Notes under the pieces: model-generated
The model's database searches: none
What the model saw: the letters and a program-made list of their open reading frames with translations, nothing else
Told to the model about the DNA's origin: nothing
Part shown: piece by piece, positions 47,066 to 59,585 of the stretch
Position numbering within the stretch: position 1 is the first letter of the stretch
How the letters are laid out: each line of letters begins with the position of its first letter
Source of the DNA: Sequoia sempervirens
Lineage: Eukaryota > Streptophyta > Pinopsida > Cupressales > Cupressaceae
Direction of reading: 5' to 3'
Length of the DNA stretch: 64,000 bases
NCBI GenBank assembly: GCA_007258455.2
Contig: VDFB02373365.1
Coordinates: forward strand, 225,336,194-225,400,193
Program-made: the position numbers and the translations under genes

Positions 47066-48053
47066 TGTGGATGAAAAATCTACAAATGGTTAAACCTTAA
47101 CATAATATCATCATGCTAGTCATTTGAAATAAATTAGATTAAGCATCCTTATGAAATACTTAACCATTCTAAAATATGCAAAACTAAATAGAAAAAAATA
47201 ACTAATTGCAAGCATATAAGAACATGATCAAAAATTTATCTCATATTGGATTGGTGCTATTGTGAAAAATAGCCCTTTCCTAGCCCTTGATAATGCCAAT
47301 GATGATGATGCAATGGACAAAATCAGTTCTCAAATGAAGAGAGTGACTTTGCATAAGCTTTGTAGATATGAAATGCTAAGATTGTGGAGGATTTGTTGAA
47401 GGATGAAGCCTCTATTTAAAGATTCTCAAGTTGAAAGAATGGTCATAAGAGAGAAATTTGGGATAAAGATTGGACCAATGAGATGAGGCCACTTGTCAAC
47501 TTGTGATAGGCTTGATGAATGAGCACATTTTGTTCAATGTGTCAAAGAGAGGGATATTTTAAATTTGAATTTGAGAGTTAATGTTGAGTTTGACCTTTGC
47601 AAGCAGACATGTAAGAGCCATGTAAGACCTATTAAATGCCTTGTTGGATGTACATTTCAACTTGCTTTTGAATTCAAATTTCAGGGAATATTCCTCAAAG
47701 ATGTCATGTTGATGGAAAATGCTAATTTTATAAATGAATTAAAATGCAAGTGGGAAAAGCTAGAGGATGTGATGGGTGGTTAGATTAGGTAGGTTAGGAT
47801 AAGATTAGCGTAGGTGATGATTAGTTGATTTTGAACCATTTGACTTAGATATTTTGATTTATTTAAATCAAGAGGGAGAAATATGAATTTTGAGATTTCA
47901 ATTAAATAAAGTTTGGTTTATTTAATTAAAAGGTTGATGTTTGATTTATTTAATGTAAGTTGGTGACTTTAGGAGATTGATAAATAAACTTGATTTATTT
48001 GATGAATGGATGAATATGACCTAAGTGCATAATGCTAATTTCATGTGTCTACA
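47066..48053 (-). mobile_element. Element B 3' LTR
   Basis: In element orientation it starts TGTAGACACATG and ends CATCCACA. It differs from the other LTR at roughly 14 of 215 positions in the part I compared (47,090-47,305). The open frame at 47,565-47,783 is present in both LTRs (59,086-59,268) and looks incidental. Confidence 0.85.
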
Positions 48054-48068
48054 ATTTTTCCCCTCTTT
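48054..48068 (-). other. Polypurine tract of element B
   Basis: AAAGAGGGGAAAAAT on the minus strand directly abuts the 3' LTR, as required for plus-strand DNA priming. Confidence 0.8.
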
Positions 48069-49334
48069 GAAGTAATGTACTTGTTGCGTTGGTTCAAAGA
48101 ATAAACTTACCGAGACCAAAATTCAAAAAAAATCTGATTTTTGTAGATGCCTTAGGGGAAAGAAGTACACTGGTACATTGCCCCCTCGAGAGATCGAGCG
48201 AAAAGATTCGATTTGAGGGTCTATCTCGCGATAAAAAGGTTCAAGATGGATGTATGGATGGTTATGATGATGATGCAAATGAGATGGATGATGTGATATG
48301 CTATGATTATGCAAGGGATGTTTTATGCAAATGCTTAGACTAACAGATCTATATTATGATGATGATGCAAATGCAATGCATGTGAAATGATCGATGTTTC
48401 TGATTATGTATGATATGAATGATAGGTGGTATGATGACGGTTTGTGGATGCAGGATGGATGCCTAATGGATGCATTGGTGATGTTATGTTAGCGTGAAAG
48501 AGAACAAAGAAGAAATAAGATGATGACAAGAGGATCCAACAAGTCCATGATCTAACGAGACTTTATTAGAGATGACGATGATGATGATAGATGATGATTT
48601 TCTTATCAAGGATTGGGATTTTAAAAGGGATACTTACCTTATGTTTGATAATACATAGAGATATGATGCATCAAAGTATAAAGAACCAAGATAGCGTTGT
48701 ACCTAGTGCGATGGACTTTGTCTCAACAAGCAAATAGGAGTATTCTTGTTCATACTTGACATACAGAAACCTTGCTAGGACATACCTAACAAAGAAAGTA
48801 TTAGCCAAGTTATTTTACAAGAACGTCCAACAACCACAATAGACAAAAGGATAATGATCATTGCCCCATTCCTATCTCTCTAAATCCTTCATTTGGATAT
48901 CATTGAGAGGTCCTTGGAATGAGCACAATAAGATAAATAAAAAAGAAAAAGATCAAGTACGCAAACAAGCCAATGTTCTTCATACCTCTAGCCAAAGGGA
49001 TTTGTTTTGATAGGAAAAGAATCCAAGGTGATATCCAAAATGATGCCCATTGTCGGAATGATATATCCTAGGACATGCATTGTATAGGATGATGATGGGT
49101 TGATAAGTTGATTGATAGGTTGTTGATATAAAGTTGACTGACATGTTTGAAAATGATCAAGAGTTTGATTTTGTTTTCTAAAGATTTGTTGTTTGCTTTT
49201 GATTTTACGATTGAAGCTTGTTTTTGCTGATTGTTGTACTTGTTTCTGTTTGTTTTACCAAAGGATGAAGGTGACGATCAGTTTATTATGGATGATTGAT
49301 TATTGTGGATAAAAGAAAAATGAGATAGATGGAA

Positions 49335-49705
49335 TTTTTTCAAATATTTGGATATTTTTGACATTTTGAAATGTTTTGAGGTTGTTTTCAGTGTTTTCAA
49401 GATTTTGACAAATGTTTTGATTTTTGATTTTTCGAATGTTTTGGGGTTTTTTTAGATTTTTTGAATGTCTTTGGATTTTTTGTTTTTGAATGTTTTTGGA
49501 TTTTGATGTTTTTTGAATGTTTTTGACTTTTTGATGTTTTTTGAATGTTTTCGGATTTTGTGTCTTGGGGGCTAATAAAAGTTTAGCCTTTCCTATGTTT
49601 AAGCTCAGAGATGACATAGCTTGGATTCCATGTTTTTGATGTTTTTCTGACTTTTTTGAGTGTTTTTGGATTTTGATATGTTTTGGATGTTTTTGGATTT
49701 TCACA
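49335..49705. repeat. Minisatellite of TTTTTGAATGTTTT.GGATTTT units
   Basis: Irregular units of about 25-35 bp built from ttgaatgtttttgg, gatttttga and ttttgatg repeat across about 370 bp, broken once by a non-repetitive stretch (49,560-49,640). Confidence 0.7.
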
Positions 49706-49803
49706 TGATTTTGACGATTTTGATATGGATGTACATGATGATATAAGTGCTCTATTTGGGATTTTGTTGAAGAACAAGCTAAGGTTGACTGATTGAATCA
49801 ATG

Positions 49804-49907
49804 GATTGATGATGATAACATTATTGAGGATACACAACAATGCAAGGATTTGACTGATTAGGATTGATGATGATAACATTGTTGAGGATGCACAACAATG
49901 CAAGGAT
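49804..49907 (+). repeat. 58-bp tandem duplication
   Basis: Two copies of gattgatgatgataacatt.ttgaggat.cacaacaatgcaaggat start at 49,804 and 49,862. Confidence 0.85.
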
Positions 49908-50911
49908 AGTGTTAAACAACACAATTATTATGAATGATACCCTGAGATGATGATGGGTTGATTGGATTCAATTGATCAGGATTTTGAAGCTTGATTTTGA
50001 ACAAAATTGTTTTGAATGATTTGATGTGACATTTGAAGTGCAACTTAGATGCAATTGACAACGATTGTTTGGATTGATGTTTGATGAAAGATGAAGACTG
50101 ATAAGGAATGTCTTCTCATCAAAATATGCCATGGGTTAGTGATTTGAATTTTTGCTCACAAGTGCTTTTACCAATTTGGTTTTACATTTATCAATGTTCA
50201 GATTACCCCATAAGTTGGAGGATATAGATCAAGATTTATTCCCGAAGCAAGATGTAAATATCTGCCCCTAGTGTCTAGCAATGTATGAAATGCCATGGAT
50301 GAATGCTTAGATAGGTGCATGGATAGATGGATATGGTAAGCACGCAAAGGATGCCAAGGATTATTTTGCAATAAGATATAGTGTTTGAACAAAGGATGCT
50401 CATTTGGATAATGCTTGATGGGTCAAATAATGCTTCATAGGATAGGATCAATGAAAATGACCCATGTCAAGATGTTTACCATAGGAAAGTGGAAAGTGTG
50501 GCCCAAAATTTCATCAAGATCAAGATAACTTGGATGATAGATGTAGATGGATGAAAATGGATTGGATGAATGGATTTATTATGGATAAGATGGATGGAAT
50601 GCTCAATTTATTACATATGGGATGAGATGCTCTCACCTAAACTGGCGCACATAGATGCTCAATTCTACACATGATGCCTATTTTTCAGGTTTTCATCATG
50701 GTCTTTCCCAAAGCACCACCGTAGTGGTTTTCACTAGAGGATGATCTTTTTCTTTACTATTTTCAATCCTTTTTCTGATTTTTTTTTGGATTTTCATATT
50801 TTTTTGTTTTTTTGGTTTTTCTGAAAGATTTTAAACTCATGTTGAATCACAAGGTGTTGCTGATGTAGATGCCCCTGTCATAATGTGCCATCAATATCCT
50901 ACTTGAAGAAA

Positions 50912-52093
50912 CTACTTTACCAAAATACGTGCACTTGAATGCAACTTTTGAGATTCTTGATATGCTTCGCTGATATCAGTGTTAACTTTATCTTTGTGCA
51001 CACATCGTGATAAAGTGCCTTCTGAATCCTTATGATGAAGGGTCATTGCCAATACGTGGTCAATGTGAGAATTGGATATTATGTGTGGAGGCATGGATGG
51101 AGTGTGTTTAGGGATAGGAGATGGATTGGTTGATAGTTTGGAACCTTTGACTCTCCAAACTTGGGAAGATGAGAAGTGATAGGTGGATATGAAAGTGTGC
51201 ATGGAATTCAGAATAAAGGCATCTTGTTCTGAATGAAGATCATCTACATGTCCATCCACAGAAAGCATCTCACGAGTAGATGGAGGAGTATGTGCTACAT
51301 GGATATGATCATCTTGCATAGATAGGAGAGTGTCCATTAGATTATTGTAGTATCTTGAAGGTACAAATTCTTGATCTTGAATGATTTCAGAGTTGCTTTC
51401 GACATGCTTTGGATAAAGTTCTTGATAGGGGTCAGTTTCAAATGATGGATTGCTTATAAAGGGTTCTTGAATGTCATCATTAGGCATGGGGAATGGCTCA
51501 ACATCCTCTTGATATTTGATTGGACTTGGATCAAGTGTTAAGTTGAGGATTCTCTCAGTATTTGTAACCATGAGGTCAAAGGGGTTCAACATGTCTTGGA
51601 AGGGACCATTGCTAGACCTTGGTGAAAGATTTTGATCATGCTTTGGAATAAATTCTTGAGATATGTCCTCTAACTCATAAGGCGATGTAGATACATTTTC
51701 AACATGATCATAGGTGAATGGATCATGCATTATGTCAATAGGATCAAATAATCCTAACACTCCTTGAAATAGATCACTAAAAAGTGGCTCTTGATGTATG
51801 GTGAGTTGGTCATCAAATGAGGTGAAAACATCTTCAATGTGCCCATTGATGGATAGGTTTTGAACATTGTTTTCAACAATTGCGGTGGAGAGATTGTGAA
51901 TGTCTTCAACCATAGAGTCAAGTGATGTTGACATTTCTTGAATTGGATCATTGTTGGGTATTATTGGTGGATTTTGATCATGATTGAGAAGTGACTCTTG
52001 ACATATGTTGATTTGATCATTGGATGAAGTAGACATAGCTTCAAGGTGCTCAGTGATGGATTGATCTTGATTCTTGTTCTCAATAGTTTTCAT
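50912..52093 (-). CDS. Intact acidic 393-aa ORF in element B, unknown
   Basis: The longest intact frame inside element B. It starts MKTIENKNQDQSITEHLEAM and is rich in Asp, Glu, Ser, His, Gln and Asn with few basic residues. Three degenerate internal repeats are visible: EAMSTSSNDQINICQESLL..HDQN (18-41), EDVFTSFDDQLTIHQEPLF (87-105) and ENVSTSPYELEDISQEFI..HDQN (132-155), each followed by a PIQ/PFQ..S/N..D..V segment. No signal peptide, membrane helix, zinc knuckle or catalytic motif is seen. It lies mid-element, downstream of an Asn-rich region. It may be a gag-like or element-specific protein, or repetitive sequence that happens to stay open. Confidence 0.45.
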   Translation of the reverse strand: MKTIENKNQDQSITEHLEAMSTSSNDQINICQESLLNHDQNPPIIPNNDPIQEMSTSLDSMVEDIHNLSTAIVENNVQNLSINGHIEDVFTSFDDQLTIHQEPLFSDLFQGVLGLFDPIDIMHDPFTYDHVENVSTSPYELEDISQEFIPKHDQNLSPRSSNGPFQDMLNPFDLMVTNTERILNLTLDPSPIKYQEDVEPFPMPNDDIQEPFISNPSFETDPYQELYPKHVESNSEIIQDQEFVPSRYYNNLMDTLLSMQDDHIHVAHTPPSTREMLSVDGHVDDLHSEQDAFILNSMHTFISTYHFSSSQVWRVKGSKLSTNPSPIPKHTPSMPPHIISNSHIDHVLAMTLHHKDSEGTLSRCVHKDKVNTDISEAYQESQKLHSSARILVK

Positions 52094-53340
52094 TTTTTGT
52101 GTTTGTGCTTGTGTTTGTTAGGTAGCTTGAGAGGCTTGTTGCATTTGTTAAGCTTGTCTTGCTTGTTGCGTGGCTAGATATTTTTGGATGGCCTTTTGGT
52201 AGGCCCGGTGAGCTTTTAGTGCAATGTTATATTTTCTTGCTGCATTTGGTTTTGGTGGTAGCTGTGGCAGATTCAGAATTGTGTTGGATGTGTGACAAGT
52301 TGTTGAGATACACTTGGAGCAATCATGGTAGTGAGGGGTTGCAATATGATGGGTGTGATAGGCCTAGTTGGAGTGATTGAAGTGATAGGGATGGTTTGAA
52401 TGACCGAGGTGATAGGCCCTTGGGAGACCACATTTTGATTTTTCATGATTGATGTTGTCATTTGATTATATACCATCTATTGTTGCGATTTCAATGGTAT
52501 ATTCAAAGGATTTGATGTGATGGCTTGATTGGTGTTAGGTGGATTAATTTGGATGGAGTGATTGGTGCAAGGTAAAGGGGGAAGCCCTAAACCAAGGAAT
52601 GATGTTGATATGGGTAATGGTGGTGGAGATGTCTCTTGGTGCAATGACTCAACTATTTTGGTAAGTGTAGCAATTTGATCTCACCAAATTTGATCTTTAT
52701 TTCGATTTTGACTCCCTTGATATAGTTGATTTGGTTTTTGTTCAAGAAAATTTGGGTTGCATACTTGTGTTTTCTGAATGGGATTATGGACAAATTGATT
52801 TTGGCCAATGTTTTGATTTGGGATGATGTTCTATTTTGGAATGATAGGTTGAAATTCAACATTGTTGATGTTGGGAATCATATTGCCTTGTTTTAGGTAA
52901 CTTTGATTTTGCATTGTGTTACCTTGACTTGGATTAATACATGGAGTCATTGACATCTTGTTTGGACTTTGAAAAACATTTGTATGATTTGAAAACATAT
53001 TTATCCCAAAGTTTTCTGGATTCATGTTTGGAAAACTTGTACTTGGTACATTCTCATTTGGCATGTGATTTGGTGGGATGACATTTTTTGTTTGAAGGCT
53101 CATGCATTGATTGTTCGGTTGATAGACTTGTAGGTTTGGATTTAGATCTACCATTGGGAAATGTGTTCCAATCTTTGATTTGGGCATACTCACATTTGTT
53201 GTGCCATTGACATTTGTAGAAGGTAATGATCACATGTATGGATTGTATAAGTGTGAGTTTTGATAATCAATCGGAATTGTAAGGCTTTGAAAGTTTAGTT
53301 GTTTTGGATTACTCATGATGTATGGAGAAAGTTTATATTC
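52094..53340 (-). pseudogene. Asn/Met/Gln/Pro-rich broken frame in element B
   Basis: Minus-strand pieces (53,193-52,831 and 52,476-52,273, with others between) read MSMPKSKIGTHFPMVDLN, NENVPSTSFPNMNPENFGIN and QGPITSVIQTIPITSITPTR. Low-complexity and polar, with a few stops. It could be the upstream part of the protein whose intact part is at 50,912-52,093, or a separate disordered product. Confidence 0.35.
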
Positions 53341-56300
53341 CATGTTCTTCTTGTGTTCTAACTTTGTCAAAAAATTGACCTCTAAGGTTCTTAGGAACAA
53401 TGACGAGATGAAGTATTAAAGGGGTGAATGATATGAGTGTTGAACGTTTAGGAACTTTGAATCAATGCTAGACTTAGGGCTTCATTTTGATTGGTTTGAT
53501 TGGATAATGAAATTGTAAACCCTAAGATGTTGGATGTGATTTTGGGATGAACTTGTTCAAAGGATTGCTAATTCAATTAAATGTATGAGAAAGGATGCAT
53601 TCCCATACATCTAACTAAACAAAGTGATTTTGACTTTGATGATTTACCCAAGTCTAGAATGATGTTTCCAAAGCTCTAAAGTTGTTTAGAAAGATGGATT
53701 TTGATAAATGTTTCGGATGGGTGAAATTTTTGATTTGATCCTAAATGAACCTAGGAAGGACTTGCTTTTGAGACCAAGATAGTGAAGAACATGCCTTTCT
53801 CTAAAAGTAATTCAAAATCAAAAGATCAATGTTTGCATGAAAACCATATGATCAAAAGATATCAAGCACATGTGTGGGGTCCAATTGATTCAATATTTTC
53901 TGAATGGATTCTTTTTACCACAAACACTTCTTGATTAGCTTTCAAACTGCATGTCCAACGTCCTAATATTCTTTTATCCCTCAAAATGTATTATGCAGAA
54001 ATCGACGAAATCAAGGCAAAGATTTCCTAATGTTGACCTTAGTAGGAGAAAATTGAGATAAAATCCAAATGCTTAGAAGCCTCTAAGGATACAAATCCCA
54101 AGGGAAAGCAATAAAATGTGAATTTGTTCAAATATATTTGCTTCTCCTAAAGGGTTTGAAATTTGAATGATTTGTTTAATGTTTGTTTTCCAACATTTTC
54201 GATGAAAGCACTGTGTTTTCAAACTAACTCACAAGCAATATGACATCTTAACTCAGTTGGTACATTTTTCTTAGCGGGCTTGCCTCATGCCCTTTGTAGT
54301 ATAGAAGAGATTATTTTACATGCAATCAAGGAAAAAATATAAAGGTATGTTAAGAATGAAGTCTTAACCTCTATATTTTAACCAAGATCGGACATGGCAA
54401 GTAACTTCTTGGAATCTAAGTTCCAATGCACCACTTTGATAAAATCGTTGAATGGATCAATTGGTCACTACAAACAAAGGTTTTAGTTCAGACTTTTTGT
54501 TCGTGGATATTGACCCATACGGCGAGAGTCCCCTTTTGGATCCATCTTGTCGGAGCCAACCGCATGATACTGGCATTTACTCTAATACCCACATTTATAT
54601 CTTGGTTGGAACTATTGTTGGATTTAGAGTGTTACCGATTGAGTCGTACCCTTGGGTGAGTACTTTTTCCCCAAGGAAGGCCCTCTAAGATAGACAAAAG
54701 CAAATAAAAATATTCATAGTTCGATCAACCTTCACTTAGAAACAAAGGGAGAACACATGAAATAGGTTTATTCACACTCGTAAAGTGTTTTATTCAATTT
54801 TTAAACCCAAAATGAAGTGTGAAGGAAATCTTTTTTGCAACTTAATGTTATCAAAAAGACTTTTGATTCTCAAGATCACTGTGAAGCTTGAGAGAAGTGC
54901 ATATGCCTTTTTATATGAGATTATTTTGCATAAAAGATTACAAAACATAAAAAACACATGTTAGTTTTAGCCTCAAAGCAACGATGAATTCATTTTAAAA
55001 CTCCAAGCCAAATGTGAGACTGATTGTTCAATTTTAGAACCCAAATTGAAGTTTGGTAAGTGTTTAACGTTCAATTTTAATTCCAACTTTGAAAATAAAA
55101 TAATAATCTAGTTGGCTTAAAACATAAAATTAAAGCCGTAATTGGAGGTGCTAGATTATTTCAATAAGCATTTAGAAATACATTTTTCAAATTTAATTTC
55201 CCTTTTCCAACTCAAATCTACTCATTGTTGTTTTTGGATTTCTTCACTTGCTATCCATCATATTAGTTTAAAGTGTGTCATGCATCTACAACATCATGAA
55301 TCATCGGAAACTGATACAAAAGAAATCAATGGATATTATTACTATCGAATTTTTAAATAATTTCAATCAAATTTCATTCAAAAGTAATAAAAATGAGAGC
55401 TTATTTTAAAATCAAATCTAGGAATAAATAAAACTCTGTCATGATTCAAGATCTAAAGTTATAATAATTTACAATCATTTAATGAAGAAAGCCAACAACA
55501 TGAGAATGACAAGAAAGATTGGATTATAAAAACCAAACTTTAAGAACATCAATGCAATATGTATGTCATTCAATGCACTAATACTTCAATTCTTGGGCAT
55601 TGTAACATCTGCCTCCAATCAACATTAACTCAAGTATTAAGTGCAGAGCCAACAAGTTGTCATCAGGTCACTTATGTCAGCAGGAGGCTTTGAAAATTTC
55701 ATTTTGCAACGCCAAGTGCATAATCAACGAGCCTCTACATTACATTTGCCTCCCCTTTACTTGATTCTTTGCCAATTCCAATTCAATGTTCGATTTGATG
55801 ATGACAGAAGCACCTGCTCTTTTTGTTTTGTTCGAGGCCAGAGTAATGAGGAAGTTCATGATTTGACAAGATAAGAGAATGGCTTGGACCGATGTACAAA
55901 AGAAGCCTGATCCATATGTTATAAATTGAATGAAAAATGCTTCATCCCTTTCGCTACACTATACCTAATGCATTGATTAAATCCTCCTCTGAGAAAAACT
56001 ATGGGCTAGCAAGGATGTTGACAGTGTTTTAAAGTGACTGACAGTGACTTGCATTTATTATGTTGAACATTCAAGCAAATGCAGATGATGAGTGTAAAAA
56101 AATAGGTAGTAACTAAATACTTTCAAGCAAATACTCTCCTCTTGTCATAATTGCCATTTCATTCAAAAGAGGGTTACACTCATAGGAGATGAGTCTGTAT
56201 GCTAAAGATAGTTCTATCACAATCTCCACATTCATCAAACAAGACCAAGTCAATTTTTCACATTAAAGCACAGCATATATAAGGATTGATGGGATCAAGA

Positions 56301-58565
56301 GATGCTAAGAGACATACATGCAAATAGGGAAGCATGCAGAGTGCACGAATAGAATTAAGGCTTTAGATTGACCATAGACCTCAAATATATATCATCTCAT
56401 GAAGGAAGAAGATAACAAGATGCACACAACATATTATAAACATTCAACAAATGCAGAGTACACACCATCAAAGAATACAACATTTAGGTGAATAAATAGA
56501 TTTTTTTAGAAACGTTTTATGATGACCACGTGAGGCTGAAACAATGACATGATGATTTCAATAACAATAAATACAATGGAAGTAAAGTCTTCACCTTCCC
56601 TTTATAATACATCAGAATGCACTAATCATACATAGGTAAGATGTCATGCAATCTCACAATCTCATTGGTCAAAGCCATTACAACAAACTTTCGCTAGTAC
56701 TGTTTATGGCCGACAAGAATCCAAACATGGCCACCATTCCACTTGCTAGCTCTATTACAATCTTTGGACAGAGCTTGAGGGTGTAGCGAACGTCATGATA
56801 GAACACCACATTGACATGTTAAAAAATATGATCTATGATGTCAGAAAAGATTCATGGATTGATTTACTTACTGGAAGAAAAATCAAGTCATAAAAACACA
56901 TTAAATGGAGAAAATAATGTAGCAGTGATTAATGGCTTTCAAGCTGATGTAATTGGCAAGTGTCAAGCCATATTCTACAACTTTTGACCGAAATCCTCGC
57001 CTAGGTTTCCCCCATTGATAGAGATCCTTTTAAATCAAAATCACAATCTGTGAGCATCAAAACCTTAAGTTTCCATGCTATAGTTGCTTGGAATCAATGC
57101 GTACAAAAGAGTTCTCCCAAACTGGGCACATCAACATGAATGAAAAAAATATCGATTAAGTCTATGCAATGAGAAAATACAACAAATTGAATAAGGATGG
57201 GAAGGTGAAGCACGTTGTTGAGAGGCATTAATGGCACATCATTAAAAAAATAGCGAATAACCAAATTTCTATGGCATTCAAACTATGTATGCCTTAGCAA
57301 TGCTATAGAGGTCTCCTGTATAGTGAATCATAGTCCACGTAAATGTTGTGGCCTCTATCTACAATGTAGTTCTTGTGAGGAAGTGATTAGCATGGTTTGT
57401 TGCATGTGTGAGTGCAAGAACTTTTTCAGATAATGTGCATAAAGGGATGGGTAAAGAAGGGGATTTAGCGTTTTATGTCAACTACCAGTTTCTACACTCT
57501 GGTTTTAGTACTTTGGTTTTAGTAATGGTGGTGATGTACCAGGAGACCTGAAATATCACTCAATTGAAGACAAAAAGGCATTTTTAGCAGAGATAAAGGC
57601 ATAGCTTTGTAATATATTCATAAAATGACTGTCTAGATTTGTTATCTGAGGAGAAAAAGTTGGAAGCTTTGTAGGGAAGTATCTTTTGCTAGGCATTTAA
57701 GGATAGGATTTGAATCTGATGGAGTTGAAGCAGTGTAAAGGCTATTTTTTTGTTCAAACCAAGCTTGGGATGAGATGAATTAGGAGAATATTATTTTCTT
57801 TGAGCGGTTTGACTAAAATGCTAGGGAATTTTATCAAGGCAGCATTTGACTATTTATGGAATACATACAGATTTCTAACACCTGATTTGTGGAGGGAAAC
57901 TCAGTTCTCAAAATCTCCCATCCAAGAGTATCTTTGAGGGGTATGGTGGCAAGGTGCTTTGGCTAGTAAACTATTTAATTCTAGAGGAAGTTCCCTGGGT
58001 CAGCATGCAAAGATTGCAAACTTGAAAGAGTAGATATTTTCTTTGAAGTGGTCTAATACCCATCACCGTAGCTTTACTTGAGTCTTAGCCATTCATAGAT
58101 GATAAGTCATTTGCGTATTTCAATGAAATAATGTAGAACAGGGAAAAGAATCCTTACACAAAATGAACCTAAGAATGCACATTCATATTAACTAGTGCAA
58201 TGGCTTCTAAACATTTAATCCTAATGCTTGGCTCTGCTAATTAGCTGACTGCATATCTAGCTTAAATTCTTTTAAAGTCCAATTCCAAGGATCAGAATAA
58301 AGTAATGCCAATGTAAACCAAGCATATTAATTTAAAGAGATTCCTATGTGAAGATATCAATCTAAAAATAAGGCATTCACAACATATGTAAACCAACAGA
58401 GTCACACTGTAGAGAATGAGCAAATAGAAAGATATTGACTTGAATAGGTCAAAGAGAGTTCATGCCAATGTAAACTAACCTATAGATAGTAATAAACCTG
58501 ATAATAAACCTACAATTAGTGGTTTAAAATAGACTCCACAAGACAATCAACTAACAAATTCTGCT
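53341..58565 (-). other. Element B 5' interior, no recognised coding
   Basis: I found no gag, protease, RT, RNase H or integrase motif on either strand. The region around 54,420-54,690 is less AT-rich and has overlapping plus-strand frames without known motifs. The rest is AT-rich, with short unrelated frames. Confidence 0.45.
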
Positions 58566-58583
58566 ACCCTCCTCCTAGCGCCA
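58566..58583 (-). other. Primer-binding site of element B
   Basis: On the minus strand TGGCGCTAGGAGGAGGGT lies three bases from the 5' LTR end. TGGCGC-type starts are usual for plant gypsy primer-binding sites. Confidence 0.75.
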
Positions 58584-58586
58584 TTA

Positions 58587-59585
58587 TGTGGATGCCAAAT
58601 CTAAAAATGGTTAAACCTTAACATAATATCATCATGCTAGTCAATTGAAACACATTAGATTAAACATCCTTATGAAATACTTAACCATTCTAAACTATGC
58701 AAAACTAAATAGAACAAAATAACTAATTGCAAGCATATAAGAAGATGATCAAAACCTTATCTCATATTGGATTGGTGCTATTGTGGAAAACAGCCCTTTC
58801 CCAACCCTTGATAATGCCAATGATGATGATGCAATGGAAAAAATTAGTTCTCAAATGAAGAGAGTGACTTTGCATAAGCTTTGTAGATATGAAATGCTAA
58901 GATTGTGGAAGATTTTTTGAAGGATGAAGCCTCTATTTAAAGATTCTCAAGTTGAAAGAATGCTCATAAGAGAGCAACATGGGATAAATATTGGACCAAT
59001 GAGATGAGTCCACTTGTCAACTTGTGATAGGCTTGAGGAATGAGCATATTTTGGTCAATGTGCCAAAGAGAGAGAGATTTCAAATTTGAATTTGAGAGTT
59101 AATGCTAAGTTTGACCTTTGCAAGGGGACATGTAAGAGCCATGTAAGACCTATTAAATTCCTTGTTGGATGTACATTTCAACTTGCTTTTCAATTCAAAT
59201 TTGAGGGAATATTCCTCAAAGATGCCATGTTGATGGAAAATGCTGATTTTATAAATGAATTAAAATGATTTATTGGTGCAAGTGGGAAAAGCTAGAGGAT
59301 GTGATGGGTGGTTAGATTAGGTAAATCAGGATTATATTAGGTTAGGTGATGATTAGTTGATTTTGACCCATTTGACTTGGATATTTTGATTTATTTAAAT
59401 TAAGAGGGAGAAATATGACTTTTGAGATTTCAATTAAATAAAGTTTGGTTTATTTAATTAAAAGGTTGATGTTTGATTTATTTAATGTAAGTTGGTGACT
59501 TTAGGAGATTCATAAATAAACTTGATTTATTTGATGAATGGATGAATATGACCTAAGTGCATAATGCTAATTTCATGTGTCTACA
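58587..59585 (-). mobile_element. Element B 5' LTR
   Basis: Pairs with 47,066-48,053. It has a short extra segment (gatttattggtg) near 59,270 that the other LTR lacks. Confidence 0.85.

Larger units (their letters stand above)
48069..50900 (-). other. Element B interior, low-complexity
   Basis: Rich in GAT/ATG simple repeats (48,240-48,620, 50,490-50,610). No gag or pol motif was seen on either strand. The minus-strand frame at 49,300-49,704 (Lys/Gln/Asn-rich) is a by-product of the minisatellite below. Confidence 0.5.

Noticed and set aside
47565..47783. 72-codon frame, repeated at 59,086-59,268
   Set aside because: Both copies are in the LTRs of element B; presence in both follows from LTR duplication, and the frame is antisense to the element.
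49300..49704. 134-codon Lys/Gln/Asn-rich frame on the minus strand
   Set aside because: It is the translation of a minisatellite and has no codon structure of its own.
54426..54688. Two overlapping plus-strand frames in a less AT-rich part of element B
   Set aside because: They oppose the element's orientation and show no known domain; a weak splice-donor-like site (gtgagtact) is not enough to call a gene.
55641..55874. 77-codon frame as a captured host gene fragment
   Set aside because: No recognisable motif, no splice sites and no support from neighbouring sequence.
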